Shown here: one piece after another, positions 52,569 to 60,627 of the stretch
Layout: every line of letters begins with the position of its first letter
Position numbering within the stretch: position 1 is the stretch's first letter
From: Stieleria maiorica
GTDB lineage: Bacteria; Planctomycetota; Planctomycetia; Pirellulales; Pirellulaceae
Reading direction: 5' to 3'
Assembly: GCF_008035925.1 (NCBI RefSeq)
Contig: NZ_CP036264.1
Location: forward strand, 2,910,443 to 2,974,442
Length of the DNA stretch: 64,000 nt
Position numbers and translations under genes: made by a program
The notes under the pieces: model-generated
The model's database searches: none
What the model was told of the DNA's origin: nothing
What the model saw: the letters and a program-made list of their open reading frames with translations, nothing else

Positions 52569-54008
52569 ATGTCATCCTCTTCCTCCGACTCCTCCTCCGG
52601 CCAGGCTGTTAGCAAGGTGGTTCCCAGAGAATTCCTGATGGCGTTCATCTTGACCACTTGCTGTTTCGCATTGTGGGGATTTGCCAACGACATCACCAAT
52701 CCGCTGGTCAAGGTGTTCAAGGAGGTCTTTCAAATCAGCAACACGCAGAGTTCGCTGGTCCAGTTCGCTTTTTACGGCGGCTACTTCACGATGGCGTTGC
52801 CGGCGGCGATGTTCATCCGCAAGTATTCGTACAAGGGTGCGATCATGGTGGGCTTTTCGCTTTACGCCGTGGGCGCCCTGATGAGCATTCCGGCCAGCTT
52901 GAACACCAACTTTTGGATCTTTATCGTCGGGTTCTACATTTTGACGTTCGGATTGGCGTTCCTGGAAACGAGTTGCAATCCCTACATCCTGGCGATGGGA
53001 CCGCCGGAGACGGCGACGCAGCGGTTGAATTTGGCCCAGGCGTTCAACCCGATCGGATCGCTGACCGGGATGGTCGTCGCGTCAACGATCATCGCTCCCA
53101 ATCTGCAAGTCGGTGAGTTTCGTGCCGCGATGGAATCGAAGTCGCCGTCGGCGATCCGATACGTCGAAGCCGACTATCCCGACGGACTACCCGATTTCAA
53201 ACAAGAGTTCGGTGCACTCGACGGCGCCGTCAGCGCCGGATTGTCCAACATGCAGGCCAACGATCCGGAATCGTTTCTGGCGATCCAACAACACGATCTC
53301 GGCGTCGTCCGCACGCCCTATGTCGTGATCGCTGGCGTGGTGATCGGTTTTCTGATCCTGTTTGCGATCACCAAAATGCCGACCTTCGCCAAAGAAGAAC
53401 CTGATGGGCCGATGGGCGAGGTCGCGGGCCGGTTGCTGGCGAAAGCCCACTACCGTGAAGGCGTCGTCGCACAAGCGTTTTATGTCGGTGCCCAAATCAC
53501 GTGCTGGACGTTCATCATTCACTACGGGATGGAGCGGGTCGGTCTGACGTTGGCCCAAGCACAAACGTGGAACATCGCGGCGATGGTGATTTTTTTGGTC
53601 AGTCGATTTGTTTGCACGTTCATGTTGAAATATTTCAGCCCCGGAAAACTGCTCGCGGCACTCGCGATCGTCGCGATCGCATTCACCCTGGGGGCGATCT
53701 GGTTGCCGGGGAAGATCGGACTGACCTGCCTGGTGTTGATCTCGGCCTGCATGTCGTTGATGTTCCCCACGATCTATGGCATCGCGCTGAAGAACCTGCC
53801 CCATGAAGAAGCCAAACTCGGGTCGGCGGGGTTGATCATGGCGATCGTCGGCGGTGCCCTGCTGCCGCTGTTGCAAGGGAAATTCATCGACGAGCTCGGC
53901 GTTCGCAATTCGTTCTACTTGCCGATGGTTTGCTTCGTCGTCATCGCCATTTACGGAATCCGAACGTTCACCCGTTTCGAGAGCGAACCGGTCGCCGCGG
54001 AAGTTTGA
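52569..54008 (+). CDS. fucP: L-fucose:proton symporter
   Basis: Major-facilitator permease of 479 residues with twelve hydrophobic segments. FucP-type signatures are FALWGFANDITNPLV near residue 32-46 and FLETSCNPYILAMGPPETATQRLNLAQAFNPIGS (in two parts), which form the sugar path. It has a Ser-rich start; ATG 52569 is preferred over 52542. It would import the fucose freed by the upstream fucosidase. Confidence 0.88.
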   Translation: MSSSSSDSSSGQAVSKVVPREFLMAFILTTCCFALWGFANDITNPLVKVFKEVFQISNTQSSLVQFAFYGGYFTMALPAAMFIRKYSYKGAIMVGFSLYAVGALMSIPASLNTNFWIFIVGFYILTFGLAFLETSCNPYILAMGPPETATQRLNLAQAFNPIGSLTGMVVASTIIAPNLQVGEFRAAMESKSPSAIRYVEADYPDGLPDFKQEFGALDGAVSAGLSNMQANDPESFLAIQQHDLGVVRTPYVVIAGVVIGFLILFAITKMPTFAKEEPDGPMGEVAGRLLAKAHYREGVVAQAFYVGAQITCWTFIIHYGMERVGLTLAQAQTWNIAAMVIFLVSRFVCTFMLKYFSPGKLLAALAIVAIAFTLGAIWLPGKIGLTCLVLISACMSLMFPTIYGIALKNLPHEEAKLGSAGLIMAIVGGALLPLLQGKFIDELGVRNSFYLPMVCFVVIAIYGIRTFTRFESEPVAAEV

Positions 54009-54289
54009 TTCCCGTGCGGGATCGATCGTCTGTGGTGGCGTCTCGGTGCGTCGGATTGGTCGCCTGCAATCGGAGGTTACCCAAGGATGGCAGAGCTTCT
54101 CCACGGATAGCAGGCTGCTCGACATCCGTGGGGACGCCCAGCGATCGGTGGGCTGATATACATCCGTCCCGGGCAGCGGCGAAGACTTTTGGCATGCCGG
54201 AGTGCCAATCCATTGTGTCATGACCGCGGATTTGCTTTTACAATGTGACCTCTTCGTTTCTTTCCCCGCCTTCCCTCACCGCGCACGCC

Positions 54290-55765
54290 ATGCTCCGTCA
54301 CTTCCTGATCGTTAGTTTCCTTGTCGGTTGCGCCGCAGTGCATGCCGATGATCGTCCCAACATCGTTTGGATCATTCCGGACGACATGTCGGCAAACTTT
54401 TCCTGCTACGGCGAGACCGCGATCGAAACGCCCCACGTCGATGCGCTGGCGGCGCGAGGCGCGAAATTCACGAATGCCTTCGTCACCGCGCCGGTCTGTT
54501 CGACCTGCCGATCGGCCTTCATCACCGGCATGTACCAGACCAGCATCGGCGCCCATCATCATCGCAGCGGTCGAGGGGAGTTGAAAATCCATCTGCCCGA
54601 GGGCATCGAATTGGTTCCCAAACTGTTTCAAGACGCCGGCTATCACACCTCGATCACCGGATGGCCGCCCAACGGACGATTGGGCAAGACGGATTACAAC
54701 TTCCAGTGGGATGAATCGGTCTATGATTCCAACGATTGGGCGTCACGGCAGGAAGGCCAGCCGTTCTTCGCCCAGATCCAAACCCAAGGCGGCAAGCTGC
54801 GGGGCAAAGATGCTGAGGGATGGGAAAGGGTTTCCGCCGCGGCGGAAAAGACGCTCGGCAGCCGCACGCCGACCAGCGCCGTGACTCTGCCGCCCTACTA
54901 CCCCGATCATCCGGATATCGTCCGCGACTGGGCGGCTTATTTGGATTCGGTGCGGATGACCGATGTGATGGTCGGCGAAGTGCTCAATCGGCTCGAAAAA
55001 GAAGGTGTCCTGGCGAACACGCTCGTGTTGTTCATGACCGATCATGGGATCAGCCATGCCCGTGGCAAGCAATTCCTCTATGACGAAGGGCTGCACGTTC
55101 CCCTGGTGATCGCCGGGCCTGGGATCGATTCGGGGACGGTTCGCGACGACGTGGTCGAGCACATCGACATCGCGGCGTTGTCCTTGGCCGCCGCTGGAAT
55201 CGGAGTCCCGGACTGGATGCAGGCCCGCGACATCCTGGCCGAGGACTACACCCCGCGAGAAGCCGTCTTTGCCGCTCGAGATCGCTGCGACGAAACGGTC
55301 GACCATCTTCGCAGCGTCCGCACCAAGGACTTCAAGTACATCCGCAACTTCCTTCCCAAACGGCCGTACTTGCAACCCTGTGCCTACAAGGACGCCAAAG
55401 CGATCCTGATAGCCCTGCGCCAGGTCCACGCGGCCGGCACGCTGAACGTGACCCAGGAGTTATTGTTTCGCGACGTCCGCCCGACCGAAGAGCTGTACGA
55501 TTTGAAGAACGATCCGTACGAGATTCACAATCTGGCGGACGACCCGGCCTATGCGACGACCCTGGCCGACCTGCGTCGCCGACTGGATGTCTGGATGGAT
55601 CAGACCGGTGACCAAGGCCGCCAGAGAGAATCGGACGCGATGTACGACAGCGACATGAAGGTCTACACCGACCGCCTGAGTCTGCCAAGATTCGATCCCC
55701 AGCAACTCGAAACCGTCCAAAAGAACATCGCCCTGATGAAGCAATGGGCCGCCGAAGGGAAATAA
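54290..55765 (+). CDS. Exported sulfatase (S1 family)
   Basis: Protein of 491 residues. The signal peptide covers 1-19 (VHADD). Metal ligands begin with Asp31-Asp32 (IIPDDM). The sulfatase active-site motif is CSTCR at 70-74; Cys70 would become formylglycine. The usual Pro/Ala at +2 is Thr here. It resembles heparan-N-sulfatase-like planctomycete sulfatases. Placed after fucP, it may desulfate fucan. The 281-bp gap to fucP suggests its own promoter. ATG 54290 gives the signal peptide. Confidence 0.85.
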   Translation: MLRHFLIVSFLVGCAAVHADDRPNIVWIIPDDMSANFSCYGETAIETPHVDALAARGAKFTNAFVTAPVCSTCRSAFITGMYQTSIGAHHHRSGRGELKIHLPEGIELVPKLFQDAGYHTSITGWPPNGRLGKTDYNFQWDESVYDSNDWASRQEGQPFFAQIQTQGGKLRGKDAEGWERVSAAAEKTLGSRTPTSAVTLPPYYPDHPDIVRDWAAYLDSVRMTDVMVGEVLNRLEKEGVLANTLVLFMTDHGISHARGKQFLYDEGLHVPLVIAGPGIDSGTVRDDVVEHIDIAALSLAAAGIGVPDWMQARDILAEDYTPREAVFAARDRCDETVDHLRSVRTKDFKYIRNFLPKRPYLQPCAYKDAKAILIALRQVHAAGTLNVTQELLFRDVRPTEELYDLKNDPYEIHNLADDPAYATTLADLRRRLDVWMDQTGDQGRQRESDAMYDSDMKVYTDRLSLPRFDPQQLETVQKNIALMKQWAAEGK

Positions 55766-55863
55766 GTCGAGTGCCTGAGCAGGCGGTCGCCCCGCGAGCA
55801 AACCACTCTACTCTTTTTCTTCCAGCGGTCTAAGGACCTCAGCCGGTGGAGAACCGGCGGGTC

Positions 55864-55981
55864 GATTGAATCAGCCGTATGGCGCGAGCCTACGGGCCCG
55901 GTACAAACCTCTTGCTGATTCAATGCCCGTACGCTCGCGCGAAGCGGCTGATCCCACGTAGGATCGAATTCAATCAACAGG
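55864..55981. repeat. Long imperfect palindrome, copy 2 (partner at 12831)
   Basis: TGAATCAGCCGTATGGCGCG at the left pairs with CGCGCGAAGCGGCTGAT at the right, and the outer right end reads TCAATCAACAGG as in copy 1. The central parts of the two copies differ in sequence while arms are kept. It follows the sulfatase. Confidence 0.82.
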
Positions 55982-56092
55982 CCGGAACGAAGCTTCACCC
56001 GACCGTGATTCGGACGACATTGAAAGCTCAGAGTGGCCGACCGCATCACCGCCCCCGCCCACGCCCCCTTAAATCGGGTGGAACCCATTATC

Positions 56093-56141
56093 GGCAGTCC
56101 GACTGCTGATAAGATGCCTAAATCACGGCAGTCGGACTGCC
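56093..56141. repeat. Paired palindromes next to the left end of the cassette array
   Basis: GGCAGTCCGACTGC (56093-56106) and GGCAGTCGGACTGCC (56127-56141) are inverted copies, each also nearly self-palindromic. They end 12 nt before GTT 56153, which looks like the first cassette junction. They may mark the attachment site or an old chromosomal boundary. Confidence 0.5.
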
Positions 56142-56153
56142 AAGAATTCATCG

Positions 56154-56615
56154 TTCGCGCTGCCAACCGACGCCTGACACGCCACCGCAAATCGATTCGT
56201 GTCATTCGAGTGATTCGTGGACGACTCTCTTCTCCGCTGTTCGCATCATGGTCCGACGCCTGATACCCGACTGCGATAGGTGCGCTCGAAGGACGCCCAC
56301 CGGATTTCATCAGACCTCTGTTTCCTGGGATTCGCTCCTGACGTCACGGTTCGATAGGTGCGCGGTCGACTCGGCCAAAGAAGACAAACCAACGCCTGTC
56401 GATTCCAACGCTGACAACCAACGCCCGAAGTGCCGACCGCTGATTGCGACACTGGATTTCCCACGGCGATTCCAATCGAGTACATTGGCTATCCGCGGCG
56501 ATGGCACGTGCTGTCGTCGTGGCCGATCCGCGTGAACCAAGTGGTGCACCGCAGTCGGCGAGTCGAGGTTGTTTTTGAGTTCAGGTCGATCGCACCGACG
56601 CGGTGACCACCGCCG
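56154..56615 (+). mobile_element. Cassette 1, no convincing ORF
   Basis: It begins GTTCGCGCTGCCAACCGACGCC at 56153, nearly the same as the start of cassette 9, and ends in the attC at 56535. TCGAGTACATTGGC at 56476-56489 lies 58-59 nt before the attC. Short frames exist on both strands, none with a good start or known domain. Confidence 0.65.
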
Positions 56616-56617
56616 TT
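56535..56617 (+). repeat. attC-like site 1
   Basis: AACCAAGTGGTGCACCGCAG opens the left arm and GCGGTGACCACCGCCGTT closes the right arm. Pairing leaves an unpaired G (GGT-G-CACC) and A in the left arm. The 83-bp site has nearly the same sequence as sites 8 and 9. Confidence 0.85.
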
Positions 56618-57047
56618 CGTAGCGGTAGACGTGGCTGCGATGGTCCGGCGCCTGTCGTCCGTGCTGCTGACGGGGGCGCTCGAATTTGGCCCACTTGATG
56701 TCGTCCAACCTCTGTTGCCTAAGATTCGCTTTTGATGTCACGGTTTGACGGGTGCGCGGTCGATTCGGCTGACGAAGACTAACCAACGCCTGTCGACTTC
56801 GATGCTGACGACCGACGCCTGACGTGCCGACTGGAGATTGGGACACCGGAATTTCCCGCGGCAATTCACATCGAGTACACTGGCAAGCCGCGACGATGCT
56901 TCAACCCGGCGTGCCGACCGACGCCACGAACCCGGCGATGCACCCCAGCACACTCATTGTTGCGAGACGCAAACTTCCAACCCAATTCGATCATCACGCT
57001 CACGCAATCTCAATCGTGAAGGTCCGCGTGCGAGGTGATCGCTGATG
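56616..57047 (+). mobile_element. Cassette 2, no convincing ORF; twin of cassette 11
   Basis: It is nearly identical along its length to 61740-62170, with scattered point differences. It carries TCGAGTACACTGGC 58 nt before attC. A minus-strand frame of 71 codons (56738-56953) is open in both twins, but cassettes normally carry plus-strand genes and there is no other support. Confidence 0.75.
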
Positions 57048-57049
57048 TT
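56929..57049 (+). repeat. attC-like site 2 (long loop)
   Basis: The left arm starts AACCCGGCGATGCACC; the right arm ends GAGGTGATCGCTGATGTT. GCGAT-G-CACC pairs with GGTGATCGC, leaving the G unpaired. It is 121 bp long because of a large loop, shared with site 11. Confidence 0.8.
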
Positions 57050-57086
57050 CTGCCACAAAGGTAGTGCTGACATCTTGCCCGATGCA

Positions 57087-57500
57087 ATGACTTGCGTTTA
57101 CCGTATCTCACTACTTCTCGTTTTGATCCATACGGGTTGCGGACGCCGTGATGCCGAATCTAATCAGCTTCCCAATATATCTGAGACGCAAATGAACGAC
57201 TCTCGAAGGGCGGGCGAAGAATGGCCGTTCGAAAGCCCTCAGAATCTTGCCGTAATTACGCTTGATCGAATCATGGATGGCAGCAATCCGGTCCTCTACG
57301 TAACTCACGATTTGGATGACGGTGGCTGGCAATTCCTTGATGGCGGAGACGTGACAGAGGAAAACGCAATGATTGTCGGCTTATCCCAGGTGGCAGAACA
57401 TGATCCATCCATCCGTCAGCTGGCTGACCTGCCGGTTGGTTGGTACGCTGTTCGGGAGTCCCCAGAGCATCCGTGGCAGCGAAGCCAGCAGACGCAGTGA
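57087..57500 (+). CDS. Cassette 3: lipoprotein with DUF2185/immunity-like domain
   Basis: Protein of 137 residues. ATG 57087 starts a lipoprotein signal with lipobox (LIHTGC). The C-terminal half (LDDGGWQFLDGGDVTEENAM, DPSIRQLADLPVGWYAVRES) has the WQFL / DPSI / LPxGW pattern of DUF2185-type proteins, many of which sit in toxin-immunity loci. An immunity-like role is only a suggestion. It is the sole gene of its cassette, ending just before attC site 3. Confidence 0.65.
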   Translation: MTCVYRISLLLVLIHTGCGRRDAESNQLPNISETQMNDSRRAGEEWPFESPQNLAVITLDRIMDGSNPVLYVTHDLDDGGWQFLDGGDVTEENAMIVGLSQVAEHDPSIRQLADLPVGWYAVRESPEHPWQRSQQTQ

Positions 57501-57517
57501 CGCTGACGAAGAGGCAG

Positions 57518-57600
57518 AACCATGCGATGCACGGCGAGCCGCGGAGTCGTGGTTTTTGAAGTGGTTGATCATTCGCCGCGGCCGCGTGATCGCTGACGTT
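57518..57600 (+). repeat. attC-like site 3
   Basis: AACCATGCGATGCACGGCGA opens it and GCGTGATCGCTGACGTT closes it; the inner stem is GCCGCGG with CCGCGGC. GCGAT-G-CACG leaves one unpaired G. The bases before AAC (GGCAGAAC) are the reverse complement of its own cassette's first eight, GTTCTGCC. Confidence 0.85.
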
Positions 57601-57633
57601 CCCCGACAGACATGTCCTCTCCGAATCGCGTGG

Positions 57634-57966
57634 TTGGCCTTGACTGAATTTCGCTATCAATCCGAACTACCTTCAGCATGCTACAAGACCGAATACGGTT
57701 TGCAGATCACGTCCGTTACGATCAACGCCTCCCCACCTCAGGTTCGTATCGATTACTTGCACTCAAATTTACCCGGCACGCTCTTACTCGACCGCCCAAC
57801 TCCACTCGAGTCGCTTGCCTTTCTGTTTGACGATTGCTACTGGATCAGGATATACGACTTGAACGAGACCGGCGCATCGCTGAATTTTGGGCGCTACGAG
57901 GTACACCTGCTGGATGAGGATAGCCCACAATCCAAGATGGTCTGTGATCGGTATACTGCAGAATAG
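57634..57966 (+). CDS. Cassette 4: hypothetical protein
   Basis: Unrecognised protein of about 110 residues, read from TTG 57634 because no ATG or GTG lies in frame inside the cassette. The frame is open further upstream, but that part crosses attC site 3. The sequence is soluble with alternating beta-type stretches (YGLQITSVTINASPPQVRID; FGRYEVHLLDED). The start is uncertain (57640 is an alternative). Confidence 0.5.
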   Translation: MALTEFRYQSELPSACYKTEYGLQITSVTINASPPQVRIDYLHSNLPGTLLLDRPTPLESLAFLFDDCYWIRIYDLNETGASLNFGRYEVHLLDEDSPQSKMVCDRYTAE

Positions 57967-58009
57967 GAATTGCTTGCTCGTCTGGACATGGCTGTGTGGT
58001 GAAGCGGGG

Positions 58010-58094
58010 AACCAGGAAATGCACGGGAGGACGGGAGTCGCGTTTCTTGGTCTGCTTGCAAGTCTTTCGCCCGTCCCCCGTGATTTCGATCGTT
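58010..58094 (+). repeat. attC-like site 4
   Basis: AACCAGGAAATGCACGGGAG opens it and CCCCCGTGATTTCGATCGTT closes it. GAAAT-G-CACGGG-A-GGACGGG pairs with CCGTCCCCCGTGATTTC, leaving the G and A unpaired. Length 85 bp. Confidence 0.85.
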
Positions 58095-58115
58095 ATCGCA
58101 TCGACACGAATTCCC

Positions 58116-58547
58116 ATGAGCTTCAACCGAGAGCAGTTAATTGGCGTTTGGAAGTCTACCGGGATGGGAACGGACCTGGACGCTTTGCACCCTTTACCAG
58201 ACTGGGTAACTACCTTGCGACCCGATGGAACTTATTCGTGTCTCGTCAATGGGCGTGATGATGCAGAAGGTAGTCCATTTCATCAAACGTGGGAGTTGCG
58301 AGACTCTGGAGACTCCCGCGAGTTCACAGACTTTTTCGGACTCAAACCGGGGCACACTCTAGTGGATTTGACAATGGCGATTGCTCCGATCCCGGAATTT
58401 CAGATCGACGAGTGGACTCGCGATCGCATGCTTTACCAGATCATCGAATTGACCGACACGAAGATGCTCCTCAGAATTCTGAACCACACCTACGAGCGCC
58501 CGGCCTATCAGCGGTTTGAGAGGATTTCTAATCAACTTGATATTTGA
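58116..58547 (+). CDS. Cassette 5: hypothetical protein
   Basis: Unrecognised soluble protein of 143 residues from ATG 58116 (MSFNREQLIGVWKSTGMG), 22 nt after the cassette junction. The early GVW followed by TLRPDGTYSCLVNG recalls small lipocalin-like barrels, but this is weak. There is no signal peptide and no partner gene. It ends 25 nt before attC site 5. Confidence 0.6.
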   Translation: MSFNREQLIGVWKSTGMGTDLDALHPLPDWVTTLRPDGTYSCLVNGRDDAEGSPFHQTWELRDSGDSREFTDFFGLKPGHTLVDLTMAIAPIPEFQIDEWTRDRMLYQIIELTDTKMLLRILNHTYERPAYQRFERISNQLDI

Positions 58548-58571
58548 CGCAAAGTAGCGATACACTGCGAT

Positions 58572-58653
58572 AACAATGCCGTGCACCGAAGGACGGGCTG
58601 CGCGGTTTTTGAAGTGGAAAATCAATCGTCCGTCCTCGGTGACGGCCACCGTT
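58572..58653 (+). repeat. attC-like site 5
   Basis: AACAATGCCGTGCACCGAAG opens it and CCTCGGTGACGGCCACCGTT closes it. GCCGT-G-CACCGA-A-GGACGG pairs with CCGTCCTCGGTGACGGC exactly apart from the two unpaired bases. This is one of the clearest attC folds in the array. Confidence 0.9.
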
Positions 58654-58687
58654 ACCCGAATTGGTTCACACGTAGTACAAATCGCTG

Positions 58688-59158
58688 ATGGAAACCGAGC
58701 GATTTCACGAGGCGACGTTGATTACTGTTTTTCGAGGCAAACGCTGGCGACGACATTCTGTTCAGCGATTGCCATTGATAGCAACTGCAGTTTTGTTTTG
58801 TGTTGCGGTACTGACTGTCTACCTGCTTTTACATCCAACGTCGGTGACGGATGACGCTTTGTCACTGGTTGCATTGACAGGACTCGCTTCGACGGCCACG
58901 TTTGTCTCATACAAGCTTCTTCCAAGGCTCGTAGTTCGCGCAAATGCTCAATTCTACTTGGAGGCTCCCGGTTGCTCTGCGACATGCATGAACCCAAACC
59001 ACGAAACGGATGTCCGCATTCGGAGAATCAATGATCGGCTCGTGTACATATCGACGACGGATGGTAAATTCGAGCTGATTGCTCATCGGCAACGCTTGGC
59101 TGATACTGAATCGGGTAACAATCGCGTGCACCCGAGTACGCGAGTTGGGCGGTCTTGA
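58688..59158 (+). CDS. Cassette 6: two-helix membrane protein
   Basis: Unrecognised protein of 156 residues. Two hydrophobic helices (about 29-48 and 57-77) are followed by a soluble domain with CSATCMNPNHETDVRI and a charged end. The ORF starts 36 nt after the junction and its last 14 codons run into attC site 6, which is unusual; the native end may have been altered when the cassette formed. Confidence 0.55.
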   Translation: METERFHEATLITVFRGKRWRRHSVQRLPLIATAVLFCVAVLTVYLLLHPTSVTDDALSLVALTGLASTATFVSYKLLPRLVVRANAQFYLEAPGCSATCMNPNHETDVRIRRINDRLVYISTTDGKFELIAHRQRLADTESGNNRVHPSTRVGRS

Positions 59159-59199
59159 AGTTGAATATTTTCCGCGCGTACCGGGTGACGCGTGACGTT
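59117..59199 (+). repeat. attC-like site 6
   Basis: AACAATCGCGTGCACCCGAG opens it and CCGGGTGACGCGTGACGTT closes it. CGCGT-G-CACCCG-A-GTACGCG pairs with CGCGTACCGGGTGACGCG. GGGTAAC before the arm equals the reverse complement of its cassette start GTTACCC. Confidence 0.9.
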
Positions 59200-59216
59200 C
59201 GCCGACGATATGAAAC

Positions 59217-59975
59217 GTGAACATTGATACCGTGAACAGTCCGAACCCGACACCGAAAAGCTGGCTCGCTGCGCTGGTTGGCCTGATCAAGAAGACACCG
59301 TCAGTGGTTGCTTCATCTACCGACAATGTTCTTGCCGTCGTTCTCGATGACACATTTTTAGAATCCGTCCCAATCGCGTCGACTGCCTACAAATCGCTTA
59401 AGGCGATTCGCGCCGGTCGCGATGCACTACTGGAACACAAATTGGAGCGATTTCTGCACGGACTCTCTGATATCCCTGAAGACGCAATCAACGAGCATAT
59501 TGAGCAACTTGAGGCTGATGGGCGTTACGCCTCCGATGTTGGGACGTCGCTATTGCTGCTAATCGACCAGTTGGACGACGTCGGTAAGGCGGAGATGCTT
59601 GCGAAGGTATGGGCTGCATACCTCCGTGACGAAATCAACGCCACTGAGCTTTTCAATTTGTGCGAAGCAATTAAGACGATTCGTTGGCTACACATTGATG
59701 CTATTCGTGATCTACTGGGCAACGAGACGGAGACACGTTTGCTCACGCGCGTAGCGAGTGAATGGCGCGAACCTAACACGGAGATTCGTTTCATTTGGAA
59801 AGAGCAAGAAAAGTTTTGCTCTAACCTCGACGACTACGAGATTCTAATGCAACTTTCCAACGCGGGCTTGCTGACACGAGTGGTTCGTGGTGGTGGTGGA
59901 ATGGGACAGCGTGGTGGGCTCGTCATAAACCAAACTGCGCGTCTTTTCTATCGAATCCTACTTGCCGATGCGTGA
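59217..59975 (+). CDS. Cassette 7: hypothetical soluble protein
   Basis: Protein of 252 residues from GTG 59217 (59232 is an alternative). The order SVPIASTAYKSLKAIRAGRD, KLERFLHGLSDIPEDAINEH, LLLLIDQLDDVGKAEMLAKV and AYLRDEINATELFNL looks like a helical family met in phage and defence-type neighbourhoods, but no name can be given with confidence. The C-terminus holds a Gly-rich turn (RGGGGMGQRGG) like a wing of a winged helix. No operon partner. Confidence 0.6.
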   Translation: MNIDTVNSPNPTPKSWLAALVGLIKKTPSVVASSTDNVLAVVLDDTFLESVPIASTAYKSLKAIRAGRDALLEHKLERFLHGLSDIPEDAINEHIEQLEADGRYASDVGTSLLLLIDQLDDVGKAEMLAKVWAAYLRDEINATELFNLCEAIKTIRWLHIDAIRDLLGNETETRLLTRVASEWREPNTEIRFIWKEQEKFCSNLDDYEILMQLSNAGLLTRVVRGGGGMGQRGGLVINQTARLFYRILLADA

Positions 59976-59985
59976 GTCTGCGGCG

Positions 59986-60067
59986 AACCATCCGATGCAC
60001 CGAAGGACCGGTGGTCAGTTTTCACGAATGGATGCTCAACTCCCGGTCCTCGGTGATCGGTGACGTT
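59986..60067 (+). repeat. attC-like site 7
   Basis: AACCATCCGATGCACCGAAG opens it and CCTCGGTGATCGGTGACGTT closes it. CCGAT-G-CACCGA-A-GGACCGG pairs with CCGGTCCTCGGTGATCGG. Confidence 0.9.
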
Positions 60068-60625
60068 CACGCTCGCGACTGCTTGAAACGGGTTCCGAGA
60101 TTTGCGTTCATTCGCGTGGATTAGCGGTTCGTGTATCCGGCGTTTGGGCACCGCTAATGAACACCGATGAACGCTAATGCCAGTACCCGAGCTTGCGGCC
60201 ACCGGGATTCATCAGACCTCTGTTTCCTGTTATTCGCTCCTGCAGTCACGGTTCGACAGGTGCGCTGACATACTTGCTGGAAGGGCCTCACGCAAAGTCG
60301 CCAAGCCGCAAAGATTTGACCTCGCTTCTTTGCGGCTTGGCGTCTTTGCGTGATTCTTGTCTCACTTGGTGCACAGTCGACTCGGCCGAAGTCGACAAAC
60401 CGGTGCCTGTCGAATGCAACGCTGACAGCCGACACCTGACGCGCCGACTGCTGTTTGGAGACTCGATTTTCCTCGGCGATTCCGGTCGAGTACACTGGCC
60501 ACCAGCGACGATGGCTCAAGCTGTCGTCGTGGCCGATCCGCGTGAACCAAGTGGTGCACCGCAGTCGGCGAGTTGAGTTTGTATTTGAGTTCAGTTTCAT
60601 CGCGCCGACGCGGTGACCACCGACG
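60066..60625 (+). mobile_element. Cassette 8, no convincing ORF, with a 26-bp palindrome
   Basis: 560 bp. An inverted repeat with arms 60288-60313 and 60328-60353 (one mismatch in 26) reads TCACGCAAAG ... CCGCAAAG. It interrupts sequence otherwise shared with cassette 1, so it looks like a later insertion. GATTAGCGGTTCG and GAACGCTAATGCC lie near the start. TCGAGTACACTGGC is 59 nt before attC. Confidence 0.65.
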
Positions 60626-60627
60626 TT
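60545..60627 (+). repeat. attC-like site 8
   Basis: AACCAAGTGGTGCACCGCAG to GCGGTGACCACCGACGTT. GTGGT-G-CACCGC-A-GTCGGCG pairs with CGCCGACGCGGTGACCAC. Confidence 0.88.

Noticed and set aside
56310-56864. Minus-strand ORFs within ORF-less cassettes (also 60154-60711, 61696-62067)
   Set aside because: They look alike only because the cassette DNA is alike; they cross attC sites and run against cassette orientation. Kept only as a remark.
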